Assembly (NCBI GenBank): GCA_937949615.1
Contig: CALEDQ010000028.1
Location: forward strand, 1-64,000
From: an uncultured bacterium
GTDB taxonomy: Bacteria; Muiribacteriota; Ozemobacteria; Ozemobacterales; Ozemobacteraceae
Direction of reading: 5' to 3'
DNA length: 64,000 nt
The notes beneath the pieces are model-generated. The model was not told the DNA's origin. It saw only the letters and a program-made list of their open reading frames with translations, and did no database searches. Shown here one piece after another: positions 53,778-62,359 of the stretch. Position 1 is the stretch's first letter. Each line of letters starts with the position of its first letter. The position numbers and the translations under genes are program-made.

Positions 53778-54194
53778 ATGGAAGCAAATCAGATCAAAAA
53801 GCTCTATCAGGCCATGTCCGAGAATGGTTTTTCGACTCTCGAACTCGAGCTTGGTAAAAAGAACAGGGTCCGCCTGACCCTTGAACAGACCTCTGCAGCC
53901 GAAATGATTCCCGGAGACTTTCTCGCGCAGCTTGCTGAAGTTGAAGACAGTGAAGCTCCTGCCAGCACTCAGGTCGAGATCCGGTCTGACAAAGTTGGCA
54001 CCTTTACCTTCTCTGATCGAAAGCTCAAAGTCGGTGACAGAATCAAAAAGGGTGAAACTCTCGGCCTGGTCAAAGGAATCAGCTTTCAGGACCGCATCAA
54101 GTGCTCTCTTGACGGTGTGATTAATAAGGTTGAAGTCGAAGACGGAGCCGTTGTCGACTACGGCCGCCTGCTGTTTCTTGTGAACATTGATTGA
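53778..54194 (+). CDS. Biotinyl-domain protein (AccB-like) lacking the biotin lysine
   Basis: This 138-residue protein has the AccB layout: an N-terminal helix (MEANQIKKLYQAMSENG), linker, and a biotinyl/lipoyl domain from about residue 69 (VGTFTFSDRKLKVGDRIKKG) to the end (VVDYGRLLFLVN). In AccB the turn between the two halves reads EAMKMMNEI with Lys carrying biotin. Here the same turn reads KGISFQDRI, with Ser102 at the Lys position. It cannot be biotinylated there. Plant BADC proteins also lack this Lys and tune acetyl-CoA carboxylase. It directly precedes accC. ATG at 53778 is chosen because AGGAA precedes it; ATG at 53742 is an alternative. Confidence 0.8.
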   Translation: MEANQIKKLYQAMSENGFSTLELELGKKNRVRLTLEQTSAAEMIPGDFLAQLAEVEDSEAPASTQVEIRSDKVGTFTFSDRKLKVGDRIKKGETLGLVKGISFQDRIKCSLDGVINKVEVEDGAVVDYGRLLFLVNID

Positions 54195-54233
54195 CCTGTC
54201 TTTCAGTCATTTAAACAGGAGAAAAAATACCTG

Positions 54234-55643
54234 ATGTTTTCAAAAATTCTGATCGCTAATCGTGGCGAAATCGCCGTTCGCATTATCAGAACCTGCAAAA
54301 GAATGGGAATCGCCACTGTGGCCGTCTATTCAGAAGCAGACCAGAATGCCCTGCACGTAAAGATGGCTGATGAGGCCTATTGCATTGGCCCGGCCCGGCC
54401 GGATCTTTCTTACCTGAATATTCCCAACATCCTTTCGGTTGCTCATGCGACCAATTGTGAAGCCATTCATCCCGGATATGGTTTTCTCTCTGAAAACCCG
54501 AGCTTTGCCGAGATTGTCGATAAATGCGGTTTTGTCTTTATCGGCCCCGACCATCGTGCCATCGAAAGAATGGGGCAGAAGTCGGTCGCCCGAGATCTGA
54601 TGATCAGGTCGGGAGTTCCGGTTATGCCTGGTTCGCAGGGCAGCGTTGAAAGCGTTGACGAAGCACTGAATATCGCCAGAAACATTGGCTTCCCGGTGCT
54701 GGTAAAGGCAACCTCAGGCGGCGGCGGCAAAGGCATGCGTCTGGTCGAAAAAGAAGAAGATTTTATCAGTCTGTTCAAGATGGCCCAGGGCGAAGCCGAA
54801 GCCTCTTTTGGCGATAAACGCGTCTATGTGGAAAAATACATGCGCAACCCCCGCCATGTCGAAGTTCAGATCATTGCCGATCAGCATGGCAAGGTCGTGG
54901 CTCTCGGCGAACGTGAATGCTCGATTCAGCGCCGTCACCAGAAACTCATTGAAGAATCACCTTCACCGGCGGTTACGCCAGAACTGCGCCGGCGCATGGC
55001 CGAAACCGCTGTAAAAGCAGCAAAGGCTATCAATTATCATAACGCCGGTACCATCGAATTTTTGCTCGACAGCGATGGTAACTTCTTTTTCATGGAAATG
55101 AACACCCGCCTGCAGGTTGAACACCCGGTTACCGAAATGGTCTGCAATTTCGACCTTGTAGAACTGCAGCTTAAAGTGGCGGCCGGTGAACCTCTGCCGA
55201 TCGAGGGCGAGCTCGTAGAACCCGATGGCTGGGCTATTGAATGCCGTGTTAACGCCGAAGATCCGGCAATGAATTTCATTCCGTGCCCAGGGAAGATCGA
55301 AAAATATCTGGTGCCGGGCGGCCCTTGGGTCAGGGTTGATTCTGCCGCTTACCAGGGTTACCTGATCAGCTCCAATTATGATTCGATGGTTGCCAAACTG
55401 ATTGTCTGGGGCCGCACCCGCGAAGAAGCAATGGACAGAATGATCGCCGCACTGCGCGAATATGAAATCAAGGGGATCGAAACCACCATTCCGTTCCATA
55501 TTTATGTTCTGCAGCACGGTGAATTTCGCTCAGGTAACTTCTCGACCAGCTTCGTCGATCGCAATTTCGCCGGTTTCATCAAAGAACAGCAGGAACTGCA
55601 GAAACGGGCGGTAGAGGCTGAGAAGGCTGTTGCCGGCAGATAA
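54234..55643 (+). CDS. accC: Biotin carboxylase subunit of acetyl-CoA carboxylase
   Basis: This 469-residue protein carboxylates biotin on its carrier using ATP and bicarbonate. N-terminal IANRGEIAVRIIR, ATP-grasp KATSGGGGKGMRLV, the ERECSIQRRHQKLIEE block and MNTRLQVEHPVTEMV are all intact, and the length is standard (about 450). AGGAG-type sequence precedes the ATG. The carrier encoded next door lacks its Lys, and carboxyltransferase genes accA/accD are absent, so a true AccB must be elsewhere if this enzyme works in fatty-acid synthesis. Confidence 0.95.
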   Translation: MFSKILIANRGEIAVRIIRTCKRMGIATVAVYSEADQNALHVKMADEAYCIGPARPDLSYLNIPNILSVAHATNCEAIHPGYGFLSENPSFAEIVDKCGFVFIGPDHRAIERMGQKSVARDLMIRSGVPVMPGSQGSVESVDEALNIARNIGFPVLVKATSGGGGKGMRLVEKEEDFISLFKMAQGEAEASFGDKRVYVEKYMRNPRHVEVQIIADQHGKVVALGERECSIQRRHQKLIEESPSPAVTPELRRRMAETAVKAAKAINYHNAGTIEFLLDSDGNFFFMEMNTRLQVEHPVTEMVCNFDLVELQLKVAAGEPLPIEGELVEPDGWAIECRVNAEDPAMNFIPCPGKIEKYLVPGGPWVRVDSAAYQGYLISSNYDSMVAKLIVWGRTREEAMDRMIAALREYEIKGIETTIPFHIYVLQHGEFRSGNFSTSFVDRNFAGFIKEQQELQKRAVEAEKAVAGR

Positions 55644-56878
55644 TGAATCTTTTCAAGCCAGAAGTTCCTTTTCCGGCAAAGGTGCTGAGTGTTAACGATC
55701 TGACGAAGCACCTGAAGAACCTGATCGAAAATGATCGGCTGCTTTCCGGCGTCTGGATTCAGGGCGAGATCTCGAACCTGGTCAAGGCGGCTTCCGGTCA
55801 CTGTTACTTTACACTGAAAGACGATCAGGCCGTCATCAAGGCGGCCCTCTGGGCCGGAAACCGCCGTAAAATCGCCATCGACTTCAAAAATGGCGATTTT
55901 GTCATGGTGTATGGTGCCCTGTCGGTTTACCCGCCCCGTGGCGAGTATCAGATCACAGTCCAGGACCTGAGACCGGCAGGTATCGGTGCCCTGTATGAGG
56001 CCTATGAAAAGCTGAAAAAGAAACTGCAGGCTGAAGGGCTTTTCGAGCCAGACCGAAAACTGGCTCTGCCTTTTCTGCCTAAGGGCGTTGGTATTGTAAC
56101 CTCGCCGCGCGGCGCGGTTGTTCAGGATATTTTCCGGGTTATCCGCCGCCGTTTTCCGAATATGCCGCTTTTTCTCGTGCCGGCCAAGGTGCAGGGCGAG
56201 GGGGCTGCCGCCGAAATTGTCGCGGGCATCGAAAGACTGAATCACGACCCGCGTGTAGATGTTATCATCATTGCCCGTGGCGGTGGCAGCCTTGAAGATC
56301 TCTGGGCTTTCAATGAAGAACCGGTCGCCCGTGCCATCAGCGCTTCTAACAAACCAATTGTTTCTGCCGTTGGCCATGAGACAGACACGACGATTGCCGA
56401 TCTCGTTGCTGACCGGCGGGCCGCGACTCCGTCGGTCGCCGGTGAGCTGGTTGTGCCGGTTAAGAGCGAGCTTGTCGACTTTATTTCCCGCCAGCAGAAG
56501 CGTCTTGCGCGGTCGATCCGCGGAATGCTGCAGCTGCAGCGGCAAAGATTCAAGCGGGCAGCCAGTTGCAGGTTTCTCGTGAAACCTTCGCTGCTGATTG
56601 CCGAACGGCGCAATACGGTAATGAACCTGGCGCGTGAACTGGAAAATCTGGTCAGGCGCCTGCTTGACAAGAAGGTTCATAAGACTGGTCTGCTGCGGGC
56701 CAGGCTTGATTCACTCAATCCGATGACACTTTTGAATCGTGGTTACAGTATGGTAACCGATCAGGAGGGCAGGGTGGTGAATTCTGTAAACCTGCTGGCG
56801 GCAGGCCAGAAACTTCGCATTCATTTTGCTGACGGCCGAGCCGGCGTCAGCGTTGAAAAGCTTGAAAAGAACGATTAA
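55643..56878 (+). CDS. xseA: Exodeoxyribonuclease VII large subunit
   Basis: This 411-residue protein has an N-terminal OB domain (about 10-105), catalytic core with GIVTSPRGAVVQDI and IIARGGGSLEDLWAFN, and a coiled coil before the C-terminus (LNRGYSMVTD). ExoVII degrades single-stranded DNA with XseB. The ATG overlaps the accC stop (TAATG). Confidence 0.95.
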   Translation: MNLFKPEVPFPAKVLSVNDLTKHLKNLIENDRLLSGVWIQGEISNLVKAASGHCYFTLKDDQAVIKAALWAGNRRKIAIDFKNGDFVMVYGALSVYPPRGEYQITVQDLRPAGIGALYEAYEKLKKKLQAEGLFEPDRKLALPFLPKGVGIVTSPRGAVVQDIFRVIRRRFPNMPLFLVPAKVQGEGAAAEIVAGIERLNHDPRVDVIIIARGGGSLEDLWAFNEEPVARAISASNKPIVSAVGHETDTTIADLVADRRAATPSVAGELVVPVKSELVDFISRQQKRLARSIRGMLQLQRQRFKRAASCRFLVKPSLLIAERRNTVMNLARELENLVRRLLDKKVHKTGLLRARLDSLNPMTLLNRGYSMVTDQEGRVVNSVNLLAAGQKLRIHFADGRAGVSVEKLEKND

Positions 56879-56890
56879 GGAGGGCACCGA

Positions 56891-57181
56891 ATGCCTCGTA
56901 TTAACGAACAGGAACTGGCTGAAATTCTCAAATTAAATCAGCAGCAGATCGATCAGCTCAGTTACGAAGCTGCGATGCAGAAGCTGGAAGTAATTGTCGA
57001 AGCCCTCGAACAGGAAGGCACGCCCCTCGAACTGGGTCTGAAGCTTTATCAGACCGGTAATGCCCTGTCGAAAAAGTGTGGCCTGGCCCTCGACGCTGCC
57101 GAAGAAGTGATGCTGCAGCTGCGTGGCACCATTGAAAACCCATCGGAAGCACCTTTTGACCCGGAAAAAGACGGAAGATGA
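56891..57181 (+). CDS. xseB: Exodeoxyribonuclease VII small subunit
   Basis: This 96-residue protein matches XseB with SYEAAMQKLEVIVEALEQ and LELGLKLYQTGNAL. It is the small helical subunit binding the XseA coiled coil. It lies 12 bp after xseA with GGAGG upstream and overlaps ispA by 4 bp. Confidence 0.93.
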   Translation: MPRINEQELAEILKLNQQQIDQLSYEAAMQKLEVIVEALEQEGTPLELGLKLYQTGNALSKKCGLALDAAEEVMLQLRGTIENPSEAPFDPEKDGR

Positions 57182-58095
57182 CCCGAAACAGCCTGACAAC
57201 CGCCTCAGATTTTGCGCAGACTCTCAAAAAACTTGCGGGCCAGGTCGATGATGCCCTGCAAAGATGGTTGCCACAGCCGATGCCAGAGGTTTCGGCGAAG
57301 CTGAGCGAGGCGATGCGCTACAGCGCTCTGGCCGGTGGCAAGCGTATCAGGCCGGTTCTCTGTCTGCTGGTTGCCGAAGCGGCGGGTCTGCATTCAGAAG
57401 CCGCTTTGCGGGCCGGGTGTGCTTACGAACTGATTCATACCTATTCATTGATTCACGATGATCTGCCGGCTATGGATAACGATGATTTCAGGCGTGGCCG
57501 GCCCACCAGCCATAAAGTTTATGGCGAAGCAACGGCAATTCTCGCCGGCGATGGGCTGCTGACCATGGCTTTTGCCTGGCTGGCCGGCCTGGCTGACTGT
57601 GGCGTCGCTGCTGATAAAGTGGTCAAAATTATTGCCCTGGCGGCCGAAGCTGCGGGACATAGCGGCATGGTCGGCGGGCAGATGCTCGACATTGCCTGGG
57701 AAAAACAGAGAGCCGAACTGCCGGTGCTCGAAAGCATTCATCGCCAGAAAACCGGTGCTTTGATCAGAGCTCCTATTCTTACGGGCGCCATTCTTGCCGG
57801 CGTGCCGGCCGACCACTGCGAGCTTCTCGAACGTTACGCAGGCAGAATTGGCCTGCTGTTTCAGATTGTCGACGACATTCTCGATGTGGTGGGCGATGCT
57901 CAGAGCCTTGGTAAAACTACCGGCCGCGATGCAATTCTCGAAAAATCGACTTACCCATCACTGCTTGGTCTCGATGGGGCAGAAGACTACGCAGCCAGGG
58001 TGCACGCCGAGGCGGTGGCGGTGGTTGCTCAGCTCCCGCCGGCTTTTTCCAGTCTGAAGGAAATGGCCGATATCATATTTTTCCGAAAAAACTAG
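57178..58095 (+). CDS. ispA: Farnesyl/geranyl diphosphate synthase
   Basis: This 305-residue all-alpha prenyltransferase has the first Asp-rich motif HDDLPAMDNDDFRRGRPT, the second DDILDVVGD and GGKRIRPVL near the start. It condenses isopentenyl diphosphate onto allylic primers to give farnesyl diphosphate. The exact chain length is not provable from sequence. It overlaps xseB, a common xseB-ispA pair. Confidence 0.93.
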   Translation: MTRNSLTTASDFAQTLKKLAGQVDDALQRWLPQPMPEVSAKLSEAMRYSALAGGKRIRPVLCLLVAEAAGLHSEAALRAGCAYELIHTYSLIHDDLPAMDNDDFRRGRPTSHKVYGEATAILAGDGLLTMAFAWLAGLADCGVAADKVVKIIALAAEAAGHSGMVGGQMLDIAWEKQRAELPVLESIHRQKTGALIRAPILTGAILAGVPADHCELLERYAGRIGLLFQIVDDILDVVGDAQSLGKTTGRDAILEKSTYPSLLGLDGAEDYAARVHAEAVAVVAQLPPAFSSLKEMADIIFFRKN

Positions 58096-58105
58096 GAGAG
58101 CGGTG

Positions 58106-58789
58106 ATGCCAGACAAAAAGCGGGTGGTGGCGGTTGTGGTCGCCGGCGGCATGGGGCAGCGCATGAAGTCGGCTACTCCCAAACAGTTTCTGCCGCTCAA
58201 AGGCAAGCCCGTGGTGCAGTGGAGCCTTGAGTGTTTTGATAAAACCCCCGAAATAACCGGGCTGGTTCTGGTTTTGCCAGAAGAATGGCTTGAAGAAGGC
58301 ATGAACCGGCTGGAAAGTTTTAAGCCTCAGAAGCCATTCAAAGTGGTGGCCGGTGGCGCGCTGCGCCAGGATTCGGTTCGGGCCGGCGTCGAGGCTGCCA
58401 ATGCCGACCAGGGCTGGGTGGCGGTGCACGATGCGGCCCGCCCGGGCATAACTCCGGCTCTCGTCAGCAATGCTCTGAACCAGGCTTTTACATCTGGCAA
58501 TGCAGTTTGCGCCATGCCATCACACGACACTCTGGTGCGGGTCATCGATGGTGAGATTGCCGGACAGATCAACCGCAACGAAGTTTTTCGCATCCAGACG
58601 CCGCAGATTTTTAAAACGGCCGTTCTGCGCCAGGCTCTTGAAAATGCTGCGGCAAAAGGCCTGGTCGGAACCGACGAGGCCGGCCTCGTGCGTGAGCTTG
58701 GCTACCGCATTTATCTTGCTGAAGGTTCTGAGATGAGCGGTAAAATCACGACTCCCGAAGATCTCGATATGTTCGAAGCACTACTCTAA
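58106..58789 (+). CDS. ispD: 2-C-methyl-D-erythritol 4-phosphate cytidylyltransferase
   Basis: This 227-residue MEP-pathway enzyme forms CDP-methylerythritol. It has VVVAGGMGQRMKSATPKQF at the nucleotide site and VAVHDAARP. ATG at 58106 with AGGAG seven bases upstream is chosen over GTG at 58103. It lies 10 bp after ispA. Confidence 0.95.
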   Translation: MPDKKRVVAVVVAGGMGQRMKSATPKQFLPLKGKPVVQWSLECFDKTPEITGLVLVLPEEWLEEGMNRLESFKPQKPFKVVAGGALRQDSVRAGVEAANADQGWVAVHDAARPGITPALVSNALNQAFTSGNAVCAMPSHDTLVRVIDGEIAGQINRNEVFRIQTPQIFKTAVLRQALENAAAKGLVGTDEAGLVRELGYRIYLAEGSEMSGKITTPEDLDMFEALL

Positions 58790-58807
58790 ATACCGGACGG
58801 TGGAAAC

Positions 58808-59686
58808 ATGAAAAAAACTCTGATATTGCAGGCTCCGGCAAAAATAAACATCGGTTTGTGGGTCAAATTCAAGCGCCAGGACGGTTTTCACGAGCTTGGC
58901 AGTATCATGCAGACGATTTCACTGCATGACATTATCACTCTCAATGAGACCGCCGAGCCAGGAATCAGTATCAGTTGCAGCCGCCCAGGTGTGCCGCTTG
59001 ATTCCAGCAATCTGGTGCATCGCGCTGCGACAGTTTTTTTCGATCAGATGAACATTCACCCGGCCATTTCTATTCATATCGAAAAGAAAATCCCGGTCGC
59101 GGCCGGTCTTGCCGGCGGCAGCACCGATGCGGCAGCTGTTTTGATCGGGCTTAACCGCCTGTTCGATAAGCGCCTGACAGCGGCAGATCTGATGCATATG
59201 GGTGCCACTATCGGCTCTGATGTTCCGTTTGTCATTCACGGCGGGCTTGCGGTGGCCGAAGGCAGAGGCGAGAAACTGGCATTTCACGAACCGCCCCGGC
59301 CGCCATTGACCGTTGTTATCGCCGTGCCAACCGGAGTGGCGGTTTCGACGAAGTGGGCCTATGAGAATTACCTGCCAGGCAACAACGAGGCAAAAGAGCG
59401 GGCCTTCAACCAGATTCTTGAAGCTTACAGAGATAGAAACCTCGATACTCTGAAAAAACTTGTGTTTAACGATCTCGAGTCGGTCACTCTGCATCGTTAC
59501 CCCGAAGTTCTGCGCATCAAAGAACGCCTGTGCGCTACCGACGAAGGGGTTGTGATGATGTCTGGCAGCGGTCCTTCGGTATTTGGCCTTTTCGCCGACA
59601 AAAGAAGCGCCGTGCGCGCCGTGAAAAACCTCGATGGGCTGCCCGTCGATGTTTTTGTCGAACATACCGTAAAGAAACACTTTTAA
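58808..59686 (+). CDS. ispE: CDP-methylerythritol kinase
   Basis: This 292-residue GHMP kinase has APAKINIGLWV, the ATP loop PVAAGLAGGSTDAAAVL and MSGSGPSVFGLF. It phosphorylates CDP-methylerythritol in the MEP pathway, the step after IspD. Length is standard. Confidence 0.95.
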   Translation: MKKTLILQAPAKINIGLWVKFKRQDGFHELGSIMQTISLHDIITLNETAEPGISISCSRPGVPLDSSNLVHRAATVFFDQMNIHPAISIHIEKKIPVAAGLAGGSTDAAAVLIGLNRLFDKRLTAADLMHMGATIGSDVPFVIHGGLAVAEGRGEKLAFHEPPRPPLTVVIAVPTGVAVSTKWAYENYLPGNNEAKERAFNQILEAYRDRNLDTLKKLVFNDLESVTLHRYPEVLRIKERLCATDEGVVMMSGSGPSVFGLFADKRSAVRAVKNLDGLPVDVFVEHTVKKHF

Positions 59687-59691
59687 CTGTC

Positions 59692-60846
59692 ATGAAAAAC
59701 ATCGCTCTGCTTGGTTCAACCGGTTCTATAGGCAAAAGCACTCTTGAAGTCGTTCGCAGCAACCCGGATAAACTGAAGATCGTTTCTTTGACCGGTGGCA
59801 GCAACTGGCAGCAACTGGCCGATCAGGCGCGCGAGTTCAGACCGCGTTTTGTGGCGATTGCTTCTGAAGAGCATGCCGGCGACCTGCGTCTGGCTCTGAA
59901 AGATCTTGATATCAAGGTCGGCGCTGGTTCTTCCGCAATCCACGCTGCGGTTATGCAGCCGGGGGCAGATACCACCGTTGCCGCCATTGTCGGTTCTGCC
60001 GGCCTGCAGCCGGTCATGACCGCAATCTCGGCCGGGCACCAGATTTGTCTTGCCAATAAAGAAACTCTGGTGGTCGGCGGCAGTCTGGTTATGCAGGCAG
60101 TCGCCAGAGCCGGTCTTAAGCTGGTGCCGGTCGACAGCGAGCATTCGGCTATTTTTCAATGTCTGCAGGGGGCCGCACATACGTCGCCGCGCCGCATCAT
60201 CATCACCGCTTCCGGGGGGCCATTCCGCGAATGGCCAGTTGAAAAGCTGGCTGCGGTGACAGTCGAGCAGGCATTGAAGCACCCGAACTGGAACATGGGT
60301 GGCAAGATCACCATCGATTCAGCCACGTTGATGAACAAGGGCCTCGAAGTCATTGAAGCACACTGGTTGTTCGCCGTCGATTATGATCGCATCGAGGTTA
60401 CGGTGCACCCCCAGTCGATAATTCACAGTCTCGTTGAATTTTCTGATGGGTCGGTGATTGCCCAGCTCGGCTGGCCTGACATGAAGCTGCCGATTCAGTA
60501 TGCTCTGAGCTGGCCGGAACGCTGGCAACCGCCAGTTGCTGCACTCGATCTTGTTAAAGCAGGCAGCATGACTTTTGCTGCCCCGCGCTTTAAGGATTTT
60601 CCATGCCTGCAGCTTGCCTACGATGCGGGAAAAGCCGGCGGCATCATGCCATGCGTTTTGAACGCTGCCAATGAGGTTGCCGTGCACGCGTTCATGCAGA
60701 AAAAAATCGGCTTTACCGGTATTCCGGAAATTATCGCGTCGACGATCGGAGCCTTTTCAAATTGTCCGGCAGCCAGTATCGAGCAGCTTATCGCTGTCGA
60801 TATCGAAGCCCGGCGGCGGGCTGAAGAATTTATCGGGGGCGCATGA
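59692..60846 (+). CDS. dxr: 1-deoxy-D-xylulose 5-phosphate reductoisomerase
   Basis: This 384-residue NADPH enzyme has GSTGSIGKSTLEVV, LANKETLVVGG, PVDSEHSAIFQCL and MGGKITIDSATLMNKGLEV. It makes methylerythritol phosphate, the substrate of IspD. ATG at 59692 lies 5 bp after the ispE stop; a longer frame to 59530 overlaps ispE and lacks any homology in its extension. It overlaps ispF by 4 bp. Confidence 0.95.
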   Translation: MKNIALLGSTGSIGKSTLEVVRSNPDKLKIVSLTGGSNWQQLADQAREFRPRFVAIASEEHAGDLRLALKDLDIKVGAGSSAIHAAVMQPGADTTVAAIVGSAGLQPVMTAISAGHQICLANKETLVVGGSLVMQAVARAGLKLVPVDSEHSAIFQCLQGAAHTSPRRIIITASGGPFREWPVEKLAAVTVEQALKHPNWNMGGKITIDSATLMNKGLEVIEAHWLFAVDYDRIEVTVHPQSIIHSLVEFSDGSVIAQLGWPDMKLPIQYALSWPERWQPPVAALDLVKAGSMTFAAPRFKDFPCLQLAYDAGKAGGIMPCVLNAANEVAVHAFMQKKIGFTGIPEIIASTIGAFSNCPAASIEQLIAVDIEARRRAEEFIGGA

Positions 60847-61334
60847 TGAGTACATTCAGAATTGGTCAGGGGCACGATATTCACGCTCTTGTCGAAGGTC
60901 GCGAACTGTGGCTTGGCGGTGTAAAGATCCCATTTCACCTTGGCTTGAAAGGTCATTCGGATGCCGATGCTCTGATTCACGCAATCATGGATGCGATGCT
61001 CGGCGCTCTTGCGCTTGGCGACATCGGTGGCCTGTTTCCAGATACTGATCCGGCGTTCAAAAATATCAGCTCACTGCTTCTGCTCAAGGAAGTGGTGCGA
61101 AAAACCCGTGAACATGGCTATAAAATCGGCAATCTCGACTGCATGATACATTGCGAGCGTCCGAAGATTGCACCGCATCGCCCGGCAATGCTGGCGGTTT
61201 TAGCTGAAGCTCTTCAGACCGAAACAGATTGTATATCGATAAAGGCCGGAACCAATGAGGGTTTTGATGCTGTGGGGCAGGGCAGGGCGATTGCCTGTCA
61301 GGCAATCGTGCTGATGGAAAAGATTCGACCCTGA
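60843..61334 (+). CDS. ispF: 2-C-methyl-D-erythritol 2,4-cyclodiphosphate synthase
   Basis: This 163-residue protein has GHDIHAL (metal Asp-x-His), KGHSDADALIHAIMDAMLGA and DIGGLFPDTDP. It cyclises CDP-ME phosphate in the MEP pathway, after IspE. It overlaps dxr by 4 bp; ATG at 60846 is an alternative start. Last gene of the cluster. Confidence 0.95.
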   Translation: MMSTFRIGQGHDIHALVEGRELWLGGVKIPFHLGLKGHSDADALIHAIMDAMLGALALGDIGGLFPDTDPAFKNISSLLLLKEVVRKTREHGYKIGNLDCMIHCERPKIAPHRPAMLAVLAEALQTETDCISIKAGTNEGFDAVGQGRAIACQAIVLMEKIRP

Positions 61335-61359
61335 TTCAGCAAAAATAAGCTGACAACAG

Positions 61360-62358
61360 TCACTGCGGTGGCGGTGCTCCCGGGGGGCGTGGCGGTTCGA
61401 TGCCCGAAGGAGTGTGACCTGGTATCCAGACATAGTTCATGTGCGAATACCCGGTTTTACCGTTGTATTCAAGCTCGAAAAAGTCGCCCTGCAGGCCGGT
61501 TACATTGAGCCCGGTTGTCAGGGGAGGGATTTTGGCGATTACATTACCCCAGGGTGCGTCGCGCAGCATGACGCTCCAGTAGTCTTCGACAATTTTGCCG
61601 GTGGCGGGGTAATTGAGAGTTTCTATTGGATCAATATAGTTTTTTATTTCTTCTTTAATTTCACTGATTTTGGGTTTGGCTGCGGTAGAGGGCTTGGTTG
61701 GGACTTTGGCGATCACCGGTCTTGGTTTTTCGGCATCTTTAAGGTCACTGGACGATTTGCCGGGTGGCAGTGCGCCAAGTTCCTTGAGAATATCTTCAGG
61801 CGTGTTTTTCTGTGCGACGTTTTTGATGATTTCGTCAAGATTATTCTGGTTGTCAGCTGCTTTTTTCAGTGACTGATCGACAAGTTTGTCGATCTCGGCT
61901 TTTTTTGCCGGTTCGAACATTTCGGGTGCGAATTCGCCGAAAAATACCGGGAAAACCACTCTGGTAAAATCAAGCATGTTGGGAACATACCTCTGGCGCC
62001 AGTAAAAAAGATTGCGTTTATCACCAATGGTCGTTCGAATTTTGACGTTGAAAGTACAATTATCGGGCTCATGGTCTTCTACTGCCATATCGTAGGTGGT
62101 GCCAAAAAGTGTCTGTCCGGTTTTGATAAACGGTTTGCCTTTGAAAAAACGATTGGCCCATTGCTTTTCGCGAATTTGCCCGGTCACGTCGACATTAACT
62201 GAATAGGCGACATTCAGGGCCTGCTGGTAGCTGTTGAGATGCTGTAATTGATTGTGGTGTGAAGATTGCAGTTGTACAAGGGTTATAATGAAAAATGAAA
62301 TCGACAGCGTCGCCAGAAGAATCAGCGGAAATACATAACCAGTGCTGTTTTTCTGCAT
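61360..62358 (-). CDS. Prepilin-like protein with SH3-type domain
   Basis: This 332-residue protein begins MQKNSTG, then YVFPLILLATLSISFFIITL, a pseudopilin-like leader and helix without Glu5 (as in GspK/PilX proteins). The middle is predicted coiled and acidic; the C-terminal part (about 268-320) has the SH3b pattern with VMLRDAPWGNVIAKIPPLTTG. It ends in a Pro-rich tail. ATG at 62358 is preceded by AGGAG and is chosen over a frame to 62637, which runs antisense-like into the neighbour. It lies 1 bp after the larger upstream gene. Confidence 0.72.
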   Translation of the reverse strand: MQKNSTGYVFPLILLATLSISFFIITLVQLQSSHHNQLQHLNSYQQALNVAYSVNVDVTGQIREKQWANRFFKGKPFIKTGQTLFGTTYDMAVEDHEPDNCTFNVKIRTTIGDKRNLFYWRQRYVPNMLDFTRVVFPVFFGEFAPEMFEPAKKAEIDKLVDQSLKKAADNQNNLDEIIKNVAQKNTPEDILKELGALPPGKSSSDLKDAEKPRPVIAKVPTKPSTAAKPKISEIKEEIKNYIDPIETLNYPATGKIVEDYWSVMLRDAPWGNVIAKIPPLTTGLNVTGLQGDFFELEYNGKTGYSHMNYVWIPGHTPSGIEPPRPPGAPPPQ

Positions 62359-62359
62359 C

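Noticed and set aside
55502..56680. 392-codon minus-strand frame opposite xseA
   Set aside because: xseA is a clear family member on the plus strand.
59530..59691. N-terminal extension of dxr
   Set aside because: It overlaps the end of ispE in another frame; the family start motif begins at 59692.
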